Part shown: one piece after another, positions 48,843-58,436 of the stretch | Numbering within the stretch: position 1 is the first letter of the stretch | How the letters are laid out: every line of letters starts with the position of its first letter | NCBI GenBank assembly: GCA_963738615.1 | Contig: CAVTXI010000012.1 | Coordinates: 186,001 to 250,000 of the forward strand | Length of the DNA: 64,000 nucleotides | Direction of reading: 5' to 3' | From: CAVTWY01 sp963738615 | GTDB lineage: Bacteria; Pseudomonadota; Gammaproteobacteria; Burkholderiales; Burkholderiaceae_C | Notes under the pieces: model-generated | What the model was told of the DNA's origin: nothing | Seen by the model: the letters and a program-made list of their open reading frames with translations, nothing else | The model's database searches: none | Position numbers and translations under genes: made by a program

Positions 48843-48900
48843 GACCCTCACCCTGCCCTCTCCCGCAAGCGGGCGAGGGTGAATTCACTCGATCATGTAC
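47937..48900 (+). repeat. 964-bp direct repeat, copy 2 (dctP mature region)
   Basis: Matches 4810-5773 with a constant offset of 43127 and four synonymous differences. It includes the dctP-dctQ intergenic hairpin and the first two codons of dctQ, then similarity stops. Confidence 0.93.
48856..48879. other. Intergenic hairpin between dctP and dctQ
   Basis: CCCTC-t-CCCGC, loop AA, GCGGG-c-GAGGG, 13 bp after the dctP stop and 15 bp before dctQ. No T-run follows. In this place it could protect the dctP transcript end, raising binding-protein level over the membrane subunits, as REP-type hairpins do in other binding-protein operons. Confidence 0.7.
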
Positions 48901-49383
48901 ACCAAAATCTGCGCCACCCTCTCCAAGCTGTGCCTCATGCTCGCCGTGGTCGGCCTGATCGCAGTGATCCTGTGCGTGCAGTGGCAGGTGTTCGGTCGCT
49001 ACGTCATGAACGACACACCCACCTGGGCCGAAGCGCTGGCGCTGCTGCTGGTGCTGTTCGTCACCGCATTCGGCCTGGCGGTGGGTGTGCGCGACGCGGG
49101 CCACATCGGTCTCGAATCGATGGTGGCGCTGCTGCCCGAAACCTGGCAGCGACGCATCGAGATCCTGATCCACGCCCTGGTCGGCCTGTTCGGCGGCTTC
49201 ATGGTCTACGGCGGCTGGATCTGGGCCAGCGCCAAGTGGAGCGAGAAGAAACCGATGCTGCCGGTGCCCGATGGCATTGACTACGTGCCCATCATCATTG
49301 CCGGCGTGCTGATCGTGCTGTTCTCGATCGAACACATCATCGCCAACATCCAGGGCAAAGAAGTGGAGCCAGCATGGAACTGA
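48895..49383 (+). CDS. dctQ: TRAP transporter small membrane subunit DctQ
   Basis: A 162-residue protein with four membrane segments, typical of DctQ: LCVQWQVFGRYVMNDTPTWAEALALLLVLFVTAFGLAVGVRDAGHIGLE. It joins DctM in the sodium-driven uptake unit for the ligand bound by DctP. It overlaps dctM by 10 nt. Confidence 0.92.
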   Translation: MYTKICATLSKLCLMLAVVGLIAVILCVQWQVFGRYVMNDTPTWAEALALLLVLFVTAFGLAVGVRDAGHIGLESMVALLPETWQRRIEILIHALVGLFGGFMVYGGWIWASAKWSEKKPMLPVPDGIDYVPIIIAGVLIVLFSIEHIIANIQGKEVEPAWN

Positions 49384-50663
49384 CCGTTCTCGCAGTCAGC
49401 TTCACGCTGCTGCTGCTCATCGGCGTGCCGGTCGCCTTCGCGATCGGCCTGTCGTCCATCGCCACCATCCTCGCGGCTGGCCTGCCGATGGCGGTCGTCT
49501 TCCAGAAGATGGTCGGCGGCATGCAGGTGTTCAGCTTCCTCGCGATCCCGTTCTTCGTGTTCGCGGGCGAGCTGATGCTTTACGGCGGCATCGCCGAGCG
49601 CATCGTGCGCTTCGCCAACAGCCTGATCGGCCACGTGCGCGGTGGCTTGGGCATGAGCAACGTGCTGGGCTGCACCCTCTTCGGCGGCATCGTCGGCTCA
49701 CCGGTGGCCGACGTGTCGGCGATGGGCAGCGTGATGATTCCGCTGATGAAGAAGGAAGGCTACGACGCCGACTACGCGGTCAACGTGACCACGCATGCCT
49801 CACTCGTCGGCGCGTTGATGCCGACCTCGCACAACCTGATCCTGTTCACGCTCGCCACGTCAGGCATCGCGTCGGTGAGCGTGCTGGGGCTCATCCTCGC
49901 GGGCATCGTGCCGGCGTTGATCCTGACGCTGTGCAACCTGGCCGCGGCCTACTACGTGGCCCGCAAGCGTGGTTATCCCACGCGCGGCGCGTTCCCTGGG
50001 TGGGGTGCGGTGGCGGTGGCGTTCGCGGCTTCGCTGCCCGGGCTGCTGGTGGTGGTGATCATCCTTGGGGGCATTCTGTCGGGGGCGTTCACGGCGACCG
50101 AATCGGCCGCCATCGCTGTGGCGTGGGCCTTGCTGATCACGGTGTTCGTGTATCGCAGTTTGTCGTGGCACAACTTCATCAAGGCTTGCGCGAAGGCGTG
50201 CAAGACGACCGGCGTGGTGCTGCTGCTGATCGGCATCTCGGCTGCGTTCGGCTACTTCCTGGCGCTGTACGAGGTGCCGCAGAAGACGGGCGAGTTGATG
50301 AAGTCGGTGTCGGACAACCCGTGGGTGATCTTCCTGCTGATCAACATCCTGCTGTTCGTGCTGGGCACTTTCCTCGACATGGCGCCCACGATCCTGATCT
50401 GCACGCCGATCTTCCTGCCGATTGCACAGCAGTTCGGCATGGACCCGTTGCAGTTCGGCGTGATGATGTTGATCAACTGCGCGTTGGGACTCAACACACC
50501 CCCGGTGGGTACGGTGCAGTTTGTGGGTTGTGCGATCGGGCAGGTGTCGGTCGGGCAGGTGATGAAGAGCATTTGGCCGTTCTATGGCGCGCTGCTGGTG
50601 TGCCTGCTGCTGGTGACGTACGTGCCGGCGTTTTCGACGTGGTTGCCGGGGTTGTTCAAGTAG
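49374..50663 (+). CDS. dctM: TRAP transporter large membrane subunit DctM
   Basis: A 429-residue protein with about twelve membrane segments, the translocation subunit. DctM blocks: GVPVAFAIGLSSIATIL, SFLAIPFFVFAGELMLYGG, GGIVGSPVADVSAMGSVMIPLMKKEGYDADYA, and GLNTPPVGTVQFVGCAIG near the end. It precedes garD by 14 nt and completes the transporter of cluster 2. Confidence 0.94.
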   Translation: MELTVLAVSFTLLLLIGVPVAFAIGLSSIATILAAGLPMAVVFQKMVGGMQVFSFLAIPFFVFAGELMLYGGIAERIVRFANSLIGHVRGGLGMSNVLGCTLFGGIVGSPVADVSAMGSVMIPLMKKEGYDADYAVNVTTHASLVGALMPTSHNLILFTLATSGIASVSVLGLILAGIVPALILTLCNLAAAYYVARKRGYPTRGAFPGWGAVAVAFAASLPGLLVVVIILGGILSGAFTATESAAIAVAWALLITVFVYRSLSWHNFIKACAKACKTTGVVLLLIGISAAFGYFLALYEVPQKTGELMKSVSDNPWVIFLLINILLFVLGTFLDMAPTILICTPIFLPIAQQFGMDPLQFGVMMLINCALGLNTPPVGTVQFVGCAIGQVSVGQVMKSIWPFYGALLVCLLLVTYVPAFSTWLPGLFK

Positions 50664-50677
50664 CGAGTAACTTCACC

Positions 50678-52232
50678 ATGAGCGCGCCGATCCTCATCCG
50701 CATGCACGAGAACGACAACGTCGTGATCGTTGCCAACGATGGCGGCCTGCCTGCCGGTACCGCCCTGCCCGGCGGTCCGGTCCTGATCGAGAAGGTCCCG
50801 CAGGGGCACAAGGTCGCGTGGACCGACATCGGCGCGGGTGCGGTCGTGCGCCGCTACGACGTGCCGATCGGCTTCGCGAAGGAAGCCATCGCCGCGGGCC
50901 GATGGGTGAACGAGCGTCTGCTCGACATGCCCAAAGCGCGCGCGATCGACGCGACCTTGCCGCGCGCCACTGTTCCTGGCCCTGCGGCCGAACCGCTTTC
51001 GGGCTACACGTTCCAGGGCTTTCGCAACGCCGACGGTTCGGTCGGCACGCGCAACATTCTGGGCATTGCGCAGACCGTGCAGTGCGTGGCCGGTGTCGTC
51101 GACCACGCGGTCAAGCGCATCAAAGCCGAACTGCTGCCGCTGTACCCGAACGTCGACGACGTGGTCGCGCTGTCGCATGGGTACGGCTGCGGCGTCGCGA
51201 TCGACGCGCCGGGCGCCGAGATCCCGATCCGCACCGTGCGCAACATCGCGCTGAACCCGAACTTCGGCCATGAGCTGATGCTCGTGAGCCTGGGTTGCGA
51301 GAAGCTCCAGCCCGAACGGCTGATGCCGCCGGGGTCGATCCCGGTCAGCGCCGCCCCGTCGGGCTCACCGGATCTCGTGCGCTTGCAAGACGACAAGCAC
51401 GTCGGCTTCGCGTCGATGATCGACTCGATCATGTCGAGCGCAAAGGCGCATCTCGTAAGGCTGAATGCACGGCAGCGCGAAACCGTGCCTGCCAGCGAAC
51501 TCGTTGTCGGCGTTCAGTGCGGAGGCAGCGACGCCTTCAGCGGCGCGACCGCGAACCCCGCAGTTGGCTTCTGCACCGACCTGCTGGTGCGCGCCGGCGC
51601 CACCGTGATGTTCAGCGAAAACACCGAGGTGCGCGACGCGATCGAGCAACTCACCGCGCGCGCCGCCACGCCCGAGGTTGCGCACGCCATCGAACACGAG
51701 CTTGGCTGGTACGACGCCTACCTCGAGCGCGGCCGCTCCGACCGCGCTGCCAACACCACGCCGGGCAACAAGGCCGGCGGCCTGTCGAACATCGTCGAGA
51801 AGGCGATGGGCTCGATCGTCAAGAGCGGCAGCATGCCGATCGCGCACGTGCTGCCACCAGGCGAGAAGCTGGCACGTGATCAGCGCGGGCTCGTCTTCGC
51901 TGCCACGCCCGCGTCGGACTTCATCTGCGGCACGCTTCAACTTGCCGCCGGGCATGAACGTACACGTCTTCACCACCGGCCGCGGCACGCCCTACGGCTT
52001 GTCGGCGTGCCCGGTGATCAAGGTTGCCACACGCAGTGACCTGGCGCGCCGCTGGCACGACCTGATGGACCTGAACGCCGGCGTCATTGCCGACGGCAAG
52101 GCCAGCATCGAGGAGACCGGCTGGGCCCTCTTCAGGCTGATGCTGGACACCGCAGGGGGCAAGAAGACCTGGGCCGAGCAGCACGGGTTGGCGAACAGCC
52201 TGGTGTTGTTCAATCCTGCGCCGGTGACTTAG
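50678..52232 (+). pseudogene. garD: Galactarate dehydratase, frameshifted
   Basis: A UxaA/GarD family dehydratase converting galactarate (meso) to 5-keto-4-deoxyglucarate. It follows E. coli GarD through YTFQGFRNADGSVGTRNILGI, LSHGYGCGVAIDAPGAEIPIRT, LGCEKLQPERL, VGVQCGGSDAFSGATANPAVGF, and NIVEKAMGSIVKSG. The last 95 residues (MNVHVFTTGRGTPYGLSACPVIKVATR to FNPAPVT) are in another frame because of one extra G in the GGG at 51950-51952. Repaired length is about 517 residues. Beside gudD it lets the cluster use both galactarate and glucarate, that is, products from galacturonate and glucuronate. Confidence 0.92.
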
Positions 52233-55200
52233 GCGCCCAAGACGATGACCCATGGCAGAACGCGTCGCAGCGTCTGCGGCGGCGCCGCGGGCAACAACGC
52301 CTCCCCTTGCGTTGCCTGCGCCGTCAACCACGCGTCGAATCCCGCGGGCCAGTGGCCTTCGCCGATCGCACGACGTGTTTCGTAGAACGCTCGAGTCCAC
52401 GCCGCCACCTGGGTGCCGGCAGCCAGACGACGCCGCAGCGCGAACTGGAACGACAGGCTGAACAGGCACGCAGCATCGTCAGGCACCTCGGTCAGCCAGC
52501 CGATGCCCGCGCGCGTGCGGTAGCCGAAAGAGGCCGACAAAAAGCCGAGCGGCTCGCCGAAAGCGTCGTCGGTGCGGCCGAGCGCGCAGGCCGACAGCAG
52601 CACGTACTCGAAACCACCTTGCGCGGCGTCGTCGCTTGTACGGCCGCCCTGCGCGGCCAGGTCATGTGCGCCGAGCACGCGGCCATCGGCAAGGCGTAGG
52701 CCCGACAGTGCAGGGTTGCCGCCGGGCATGTCGCCGTGGCCGATGACGAGCAGGGCGTCCGGCGCACCGTCACCGGAGTCGCCATCCATGTCCCACAGGC
52801 GCCGCGACAGACGTCGTTCGATGTCGATCCACGGCAGCAGCGAGGTCGCGGTCACCGCCGTCGGCGCATCGGCGATCGTCCAGTGCGGGACGACGACCGC
52901 GCCGACCGGTGGCAGCGACTCATGGCACCGCAGCCAGGCACCCGCGCTTGGATACACCGTCACCGCCGCGCCGCCTTCGTTCGAGCGCGCAAGCAACTCA
53001 CCCCAAGGCAGCAGATGCAGATCGTCAGCCGGAACGATGGCGATGTCGTCGCACCCGGCGCCGATCAATTCGGCCAGCGGCGGGGCGACGGCGTGGTCGT
53101 AGATGTCGCGAAGCGCAGCCAACGCAAGGCGATCACCGGCTGCGGCCTGGTGCGCAGCCGACAGGTCCAGACGCCGCCGCGCGTCCAGCCGCGGCGACAG
53201 GTCGCGCGACGGCCCAGCGTCGAAGTCGTGCCGCAGCGCCTGGCGTGCGGCTGCGATCAGCAGGTCGCACGGTGCGTCGTCGTGGCGTGGCGGCAGGGTG
53301 GTCGACCAACTGCGCGCGGATGGCGCTTCGGCGCGCAGCGCGATCACGACGACGTTGCGACTGTCGACGCGCGCGACGAACAGCAGCGCCTGCCGCGGAC
53401 GCAGGCGCGTCGCGAGATCGGCGGCGGTCAGTTGAAGCGATGGCGGCAGCACGCCTTCGCGCACCGCCTCGGCCATGTGCGCTTCGACCTGCGCGCGCAA
53501 CGCTTGCCACTGCGCGGCGCGCTGCGCGTCCCAGGGCGGCGCGTCGGACGGCGCGGCTGGCGGCACGTCGTCGCTGCCCTGGTCGAGTGCGCCGCCCAGC
53601 AGGCTGCTCTCGATCCGGGTCAGCTCTTGCAGCGATGACCGCAGTGCCTCGAGGCGCGCATCGCCCGCCGCTGCAGCCAATGCGATGCGTTGTGCGCGCA
53701 GCCCCCGTGTGCGCAGGAACCACTGCGCCAACAACAGCGGTGGCGCCGACAGGCGACTGACCTCGGCACCCATGCGCTCGACCCAATGGCGCACCGCGGT
53801 CTGCCGCGGCGCCAACCACGCCGGCGACGAGTCGGCCAGGATCGCGGCGCTGTCGTCCAGCAGGTGTCGCACGGCGGCCGCGCACAGCACATCAATAGGA
53901 CCGCGATGCGCGTCTTCACGTGCTGAAGCGATGTCGACCCATCGCGTGACCGAGTCGAGCACGTGGCCAGGCGTGCGCAACGGATCCTCCTGTTCGGCCA
54001 GCGCGCGCAGCGGCGGCGCGCCGAGCACGCGCACCAGCACCGGCACCATGCGCGCAAGTTGCGGGGCGGCACGATCGTCTTCGACCGCCAGCGCGGCCTG
54101 CGCCCGCCACGCGCGCAGCCACGTGATGGCGTGATGCAGTTGGCCCGACTGCACAAGCTCGCGCAGCAGCGTCATCGCACGTTCGAACAGTACCGCCGAA
54201 CGGCGCGCCTGCCCCTGCAGCAGCGCCATGCGCGCGACGCCGAGCAGCGCGTTGGCATGATCAAAACCGAGCCCCGGCGCGCCGTTGCTGGCCAGCAGCG
54301 ACTCGATCTGCTGCAGCCCGCCGGTATACAGCGCCGCGGCGCGCTCGACGCGGTCGCGCCGCGCAGCCACGTGCGCGGCGTTGATGCGCGTGCGCGCGAC
54401 GGCCAGGCGCAGGTGCGGCGCTTTTCGCACCAGCGGCGCGTAGCCGCGCAGCGCGGCGGCCAACCAGCGTTCGGCAGCATCGAAGTCACCGCTGCGGAAC
54501 AGCACGTAGCCGAGATTCATCGATGCATTCGCGCGCGTTGCCTGCAAGCGCCCGCGGTCGCCGGTCAGCCGTGACGAGCGCAGCCCACGGTCGATGTGAC
54601 GCAGCGCGGCCCGGTACGCTGCCTGCGCTTCGGCCAAGCGGTTCGCGCGGCCGTTGATGCTGCCGATATTGAGCAGCGCGCGGCCCATGTCGGCGTGCGC
54701 ACCGGCGCGGCGCTGCCGAACCAGCTGATGCAAAAGCGGCAGCGCCTGCTCGAACTGCCGACGTGCTGCCTCGAGTTGGAACCGGTGGGCGTGCATCGCG
54801 CCGAGGCTGATCAGGAAGCGCGCTCGGTCCGCCGCCCCTGCTTCCAATCCCGGCGCCTCGATGCCCGTCAGCGCATGCTCGAGTTGCTTGATGCCCGCAG
54901 CGTGATCGCCCAACATCGAGACCGCGATGCCATCGGACGCGCGAGCGCGCAGGCCAATCAGCGTGCCGCTCTCACCCTCGAGCGTGGCCAGGGGCGGCGC
55001 CTCGACTGCGACCTGCGCGTGCTCGCGGGCCGGAAGCGGTTGCGCGCGAAGCACATGCAAACGGGCTGCTTCGAGGTGAAGCCGCGAGCGCGCCAGACGC
55101 ACCGGGCCGTCATCGTTGCAAACACCGCCGCAGGCGCCGCCGCCAGGATCGACGTGACGGCGCAGCGTCTCGAGCGCGGCGTCGATGCACGCCAGCACGC

Positions 55201-55432
55201 CGTCGAAGCGGCCACCGTCGATCGCGATGCCGCACTCGAGCGCCACCGCCTCGGCCCACGTAGGCCGCAGCGAAGCCTCGCCAGCGTCGATCAGCGCCTG
55301 CAGCGCGGCTGCGGCTTCACGCGCGCAGGTGCGGGCAGCGTCGAGCCGCCCCGCGCGGCGCAACCCATGTGCACGCCTGGCGAGCTTGCGCGCCGCGGCA
55401 TCAATCCGGCGCGCGCCACGACGCGTCGACAT
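52229..55432 (-). CDS. TPR-repeat protein with C-terminal CHAT (caspase-like) protease domain
   Basis: A 1067-residue protein without signal peptide or membrane segment. The N-terminal two-thirds is helical and repeat-like, with TPR-type stretches (ALLNIGSINGRANRLAEAQAAYRAALRHI, NLGYVLFRSGDFDAAERWLAAALRGY). The C-terminal part is a CHAT domain: the likely catalytic dyad is H899 (LLVIGHGDMPGG) and C949 (YVLLSACALGR), followed by GAGIGWLTEVPDD-type structure. CHAT proteins are clan CD cysteine peptidases, some of which act in bacterial immunity or cell death. It is preceded, with a 32-nt overlap, by a gene for an unknown 552-residue protein, so the two are surely co-expressed. Substrate unknown. 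Confidence 0.85.
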   Translation of the reverse strand: MSTRRGARRIDAAARKLARRAHGLRRAGRLDAARTCAREAAAALQALIDAGEASLRPTWAEAVALECGIAIDGGRFDGVLACIDAALETLRRHVDPGGGACGGVCNDDGPVRLARSRLHLEAARLHVLRAQPLPAREHAQVAVEAPPLATLEGESGTLIGLRARASDGIAVSMLGDHAAGIKQLEHALTGIEAPGLEAGAADRARFLISLGAMHAHRFQLEAARRQFEQALPLLHQLVRQRRAGAHADMGRALLNIGSINGRANRLAEAQAAYRAALRHIDRGLRSSRLTGDRGRLQATRANASMNLGYVLFRSGDFDAAERWLAAALRGYAPLVRKAPHLRLAVARTRINAAHVAARRDRVERAAALYTGGLQQIESLLASNGAPGLGFDHANALLGVARMALLQGQARRSAVLFERAMTLLRELVQSGQLHHAITWLRAWRAQAALAVEDDRAAPQLARMVPVLVRVLGAPPLRALAEQEDPLRTPGHVLDSVTRWVDIASAREDAHRGPIDVLCAAAVRHLLDDSAAILADSSPAWLAPRQTAVRHWVERMGAEVSRLSAPPLLLAQWFLRTRGLRAQRIALAAAAGDARLEALRSSLQELTRIESSLLGGALDQGSDDVPPAAPSDAPPWDAQRAAQWQALRAQVEAHMAEAVREGVLPPSLQLTAADLATRLRPRQALLFVARVDSRNVVVIALRAEAPSARSWSTTLPPRHDDAPCDLLIAAARQALRHDFDAGPSRDLSPRLDARRRLDLSAAHQAAAGDRLALAALRDIYDHAVAPPLAELIGAGCDDIAIVPADDLHLLPWGELLARSNEGGAAVTVYPSAGAWLRCHESLPPVGAVVVPHWTIADAPTAVTATSLLPWIDIERRLSRRLWDMDGDSGDGAPDALLVIGHGDMPGGNPALSGLRLADGRVLGAHDLAAQGGRTSDDAAQGGFEYVLLSACALGRTDDAFGEPLGFLSASFGYRTRAGIGWLTEVPDDAACLFSLSFQFALRRRLAAGTQVAAWTRAFYETRRAIGEGHWPAGFDAWLTAQATQGEALLPAAPPQTLRRVLPWVIVLGA

Positions 55433-57059
55433 CGATTCCCACCATCACGAACGCGCCGAGCCCGGCTTCGGTCGCCACCCAGTGCACGGCATCGCGCGAT
55501 ACCGCGGCATGCCTCAGCGTCGGGAGGTCGACGCCTGCCGGCAGCGTCACGTCTTCGCGCACCAGCCACTCCGTGCGCCCGTCCGCGTGCTCCACCAGTT
55601 CGACGGCTGGCAGCTTGTGCCACGTGCCGCCGAAATGCAGTGCGAGCGCAGGGTCGATCCACAGCACGTCGGCATGGACCGCGGTCCAGAACGCACCGTT
55701 GCCGATCGACACCAGCCCGTCGGGGTCGGCACTCGCGTCGGGGGACGCGGCTCGCCACTTCAGCCGCACGGCATCGAGCGCATGGGCCAACGGTGACTCT
55801 TCCTGGCGTGCGAGCCAGCGGTCGATCGCACGGGTGTCGAGGTCGCCTTCGTTGCGATCACTCGTGCGACGCATCTTCGGGCCCAGTGGGTCGCGCCAGC
55901 GCAGCAGCAGGCGAAGGTTCTGCGCATGGCCCTCCTGCGGACGGTCGACATCGATCGCGATCGTTTGTTCGGGCATTGCTGCGGCCACGCCGTCGGCTTC
56001 ACCCCGGCCAAGCACGTCGAATATTCGGTCGACCAAGACGCAGCGATACAGCGGCGCGACGCTGTTGCCGCGTTGCGCGGTGTAGTCGTGCATGTCGATC
56101 GCCACGCCGTGCCGTTGCCGGCCCGCTGCGTGCGCGCGCCAACGCACGGCGTCGAAGGTGATCGCCTGGGCTTTGACCGCACAGGTCCAAAGGTCGAACT
56201 GCACGCTGGCGTGTGCCGGCATCGCGGTCATGCCGGCGCCCAATCGAAAACGCACCGCGTCCAGGCGACCGGCCCACAGTTCGCGCTGCGCCTTCGCTAC
56301 GTCGTCGCCGACATGGGTCACCATGTACTCGAGGAAAGCACCGGCCACGGCCACGCTCCAGGCATGTGTCCAGGCCACCATCGAGGGCAGGCTGCCGTCG
56401 AAAGGCCGCGCGGGAATCGCGACCGCATACGCGGCGTCGACGCGGCGCGCCAACATCTCGAGCACGCCGCGCGCCGACTCGTCGAAGAAGCCTCGTGCAG
56501 CACCGCTGGCCGCGAACTTCGTCGACGGCGACACCCCGATGCACGGCGGCGCCGCTTGCGCAAGCCATGCATGCAGCCGTGCGAGCGACGGCGCGTGCGA
56601 CCCGGCGCGCAGGTGCGCAAGCGCCTGCCACAAGGCGAGATCGAGCAGCGAGCGTCGCCGCTCGGCCGGCCGCGTCGAGGATCGCGATGACGGCGACTTC
56701 GTCGTCCTGCGCTTGTGGCCGGTCAGCAGCGAATCGATGCGCAGCGGATCGACTTGCGCCGACGGCTGCGAGCGTGCGGGGTCCGACAACGGGTCTTCGC
56801 CACGCGCCAGCGCGCCCAGCGTGCCGCGCACCAGGGCCAGCGCCGCGTCCGCCTGCGCGCGGCCGTCCGACGGCCAGACCACGTGAGCCTGCGCGTCGAA
56901 CCATGCTTCGAGCTCGGCGAGCGACAACTGCCACGGCATCACTGCGTCGCGCGCCGCGGCACGCCCGTCGTTGTTTCGCTCGTCCAAGGCTCGGCCACCT
57001 CCCGACTGGCGAGTTTGCGGCGGCGCGTGTGGTTTCGCAATCGGCTTCGGACATGGCAT
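55401..57059 (-). CDS. Unrecognised protein, partner of the CHAT protein
   Basis: A 552-residue protein that I cannot assign. It is mostly soluble; one moderately hydrophobic stretch (MVAWTHAWSVAVAGAFLEYMVTHV) is near the middle. Two segments stand out: a basic linker (GHKRRTTKSPSSRSSTRPAERRRS, about 115-138) and a C-terminal part that is strand-rich and aromatic (WLVREDVTLPAG, VHWVATEAGLGAFVMVGIDVDASW). The first 40 residues are low in structure; an internal ATG at 56939 (MPWQLSLAELEAWF) is an alternative start. It is upstream of, and overlaps by 32 nt, the CHAT gene. It could be the target, sensor or regulator of that protease; nothing in the sequence decides. Confidence 0.7.
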   Translation of the reverse strand: MPCPKPIAKPHAPPQTRQSGGGRALDERNNDGRAAARDAVMPWQLSLAELEAWFDAQAHVVWPSDGRAQADAALALVRGTLGALARGEDPLSDPARSQPSAQVDPLRIDSLLTGHKRRTTKSPSSRSSTRPAERRRSLLDLALWQALAHLRAGSHAPSLARLHAWLAQAAPPCIGVSPSTKFAASGAARGFFDESARGVLEMLARRVDAAYAVAIPARPFDGSLPSMVAWTHAWSVAVAGAFLEYMVTHVGDDVAKAQRELWAGRLDAVRFRLGAGMTAMPAHASVQFDLWTCAVKAQAITFDAVRWRAHAAGRQRHGVAIDMHDYTAQRGNSVAPLYRCVLVDRIFDVLGRGEADGVAAAMPEQTIAIDVDRPQEGHAQNLRLLLRWRDPLGPKMRRTSDRNEGDLDTRAIDRWLARQEESPLAHALDAVRLKWRAASPDASADPDGLVSIGNGAFWTAVHADVLWIDPALALHFGGTWHKLPAVELVEHADGRTEWLVREDVTLPAGVDLPTLRHAAVSRDAVHWVATEAGLGAFVMVGIDVDASWRAPD

Positions 57060-57223
57060 TTCCGGTTCGCATCAACGCGCATTGTGCGAATGCGACCTGA
57101 ACCGGCGTGGCGCCGGGACTAGCACGCGCGGCTAGTCCCGCGTCGCACATGTGGGCTGACGTTGGCTTGAATCGAGATGTGCTGTCGCGGTCGACGTGGC
57201 GGCGATCGACGACGAGCATCGAC

Positions 57224-57736
57224 ATGACATTCGCTTCGAACCCTGCCGGTTTGGCTGTTGCTGTGGCGCTGGCTCTGGCGACGGTAGCCTGCGGCGCGCC
57301 CGCGCCGCCGCGTCCGGATCACGGCACCTACGTCGCGACCGGGGCGGAGCAACCACCGGGCCAGCGCTTCGAGTTTCCGCGCACCAAGCGCTTGGTCATC
57401 AAATCGCCTTCCGCGCGCTTCCTGTGTGCACGTGAGTTGGCGCAGCACGAACTCCAGGGCAAAGGCATCGCGGTTGCAACGACGCCCGTCGAGCCCGGCG
57501 GTGCGCTGGAGCTTTCGATCGCCATTGAATCGCTCGACGGGCCGGGTGGAAGTTGGAATCCCTTGTCCGGGGCGATCACTTCCTCCCATCAGCGCACCGA
57601 CATCAGCCTGGTCATCTCCGAGCCCGGCAGCGCCACCGCGATCTGGCGCACGCACACGCGCCTGCGAACGAATCTGAGCTGCGCTGACCAGGAGTTGAGG
57701 ACTCAGCTGCGGTTTTTGCTGGACGCCATCGGATAA
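57224..57736 (+). CDS. Putative lipoprotein of unknown function
   Basis: A 170-residue protein whose N-terminus (LAVAVALALATVACG) is a lipoprotein signal with the lipobox ATVAC. The rest is a small soluble domain with two further cysteines (FLCAREL, NLSCADQEL) and no motif I recognise. ATG 57224 is chosen since the signal peptide begins there. It is followed 12 nt later by another lipoprotein gene, so the two likely act together at the cell envelope. Confidence 0.7.
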   Translation: MTFASNPAGLAVAVALALATVACGAPAPPRPDHGTYVATGAEQPPGQRFEFPRTKRLVIKSPSARFLCARELAQHELQGKGIAVATTPVEPGGALELSIAIESLDGPGGSWNPLSGAITSSHQRTDISLVISEPGSATAIWRTHTRLRTNLSCADQELRTQLRFLLDAIG

Positions 57737-57748
57737 CCGGAGAACGCT

Positions 57749-58354
57749 GTGAAGACGCAGCATCTTTTCACCGCGCTTGCATGCAGCATCGTCGTGGCGT
57801 TGGGCGCCTGCGCCACAGCCCCACCACCCCAGACCAAGCCGGAGTACCTCAACGCGGCTTTCGACGTGCGTGCCATCACCGTCGTGGCCCTTGCCCCGGT
57901 GCTGGATCTGCGCGTCGACAAGAAGGACTCACTCGATCTAGACGCCAACGTGCACACCACGGCGAAACAGTCGATGACCCAACGCGGCTACACGGTGACG
58001 AGTTACGCGGACCGTTCGCTGGTCAGTACCTTGCAAGCCCAGTCGACGCGCGAGGGGATCGAGCCGATGGTTAAAGACTTCGCCCTCTCTGGCGGCCCGC
58101 GGCATGTGCTCGTGCTGGGTCTGATCGACGCGTACTCGAAGCTGACCTTCGGCAGCACCGGCAATGCCGAGATGGTCGGCTACCTCGTTGACCAGGAACG
58201 CCGTGAAGTGCTGTGGTCGAACAAGGCGGTCGGGCAGGTCGGGGCGGGCGGGCTCCTGGGCATGGCCATGAAGAGTGGGATGACCTCCGCGGCCATCGGG
58301 ATCGCGGCCGCGAAATTGCTGGAAGCCATTCCACCGCGCGAGCCAATCCGCTAG
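57749..58354 (+). CDS. Putative lipoprotein, GNA1162/DUF799-like
   Basis: A 201-residue lipoprotein with lipobox LGAC. The mature part begins with a strand-rich domain (AITVVALAPVLDLR, QRGYTVTSYADRSLV, HVLVLGLIDAYSKLTFG, MVGYLVDQERREVLWSN) resembling the GNA1162/DUF799 or TolB-N-like envelope lipoproteins, ending in a Gly/Met-rich helix (GAGGLLGMAMKSGMTSAAIGIAAAKLLEAI). Start is GTG with CCGGAGAA before it. The family match is by pattern only. Confidence 0.65.
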   Translation: MKTQHLFTALACSIVVALGACATAPPPQTKPEYLNAAFDVRAITVVALAPVLDLRVDKKDSLDLDANVHTTAKQSMTQRGYTVTSYADRSLVSTLQAQSTREGIEPMVKDFALSGGPRHVLVLGLIDAYSKLTFGSTGNAEMVGYLVDQERREVLWSNKAVGQVGAGGLLGMAMKSGMTSAAIGIAAAKLLEAIPPREPIR

Positions 58355-58436
58355 AGCGCCCAAGACCAAGCCCACTCCGAATGCTTGGACCGCCTCCGTA
58401 CAACACTGAACAGACCGCAACTCCGGAGTACGAATC

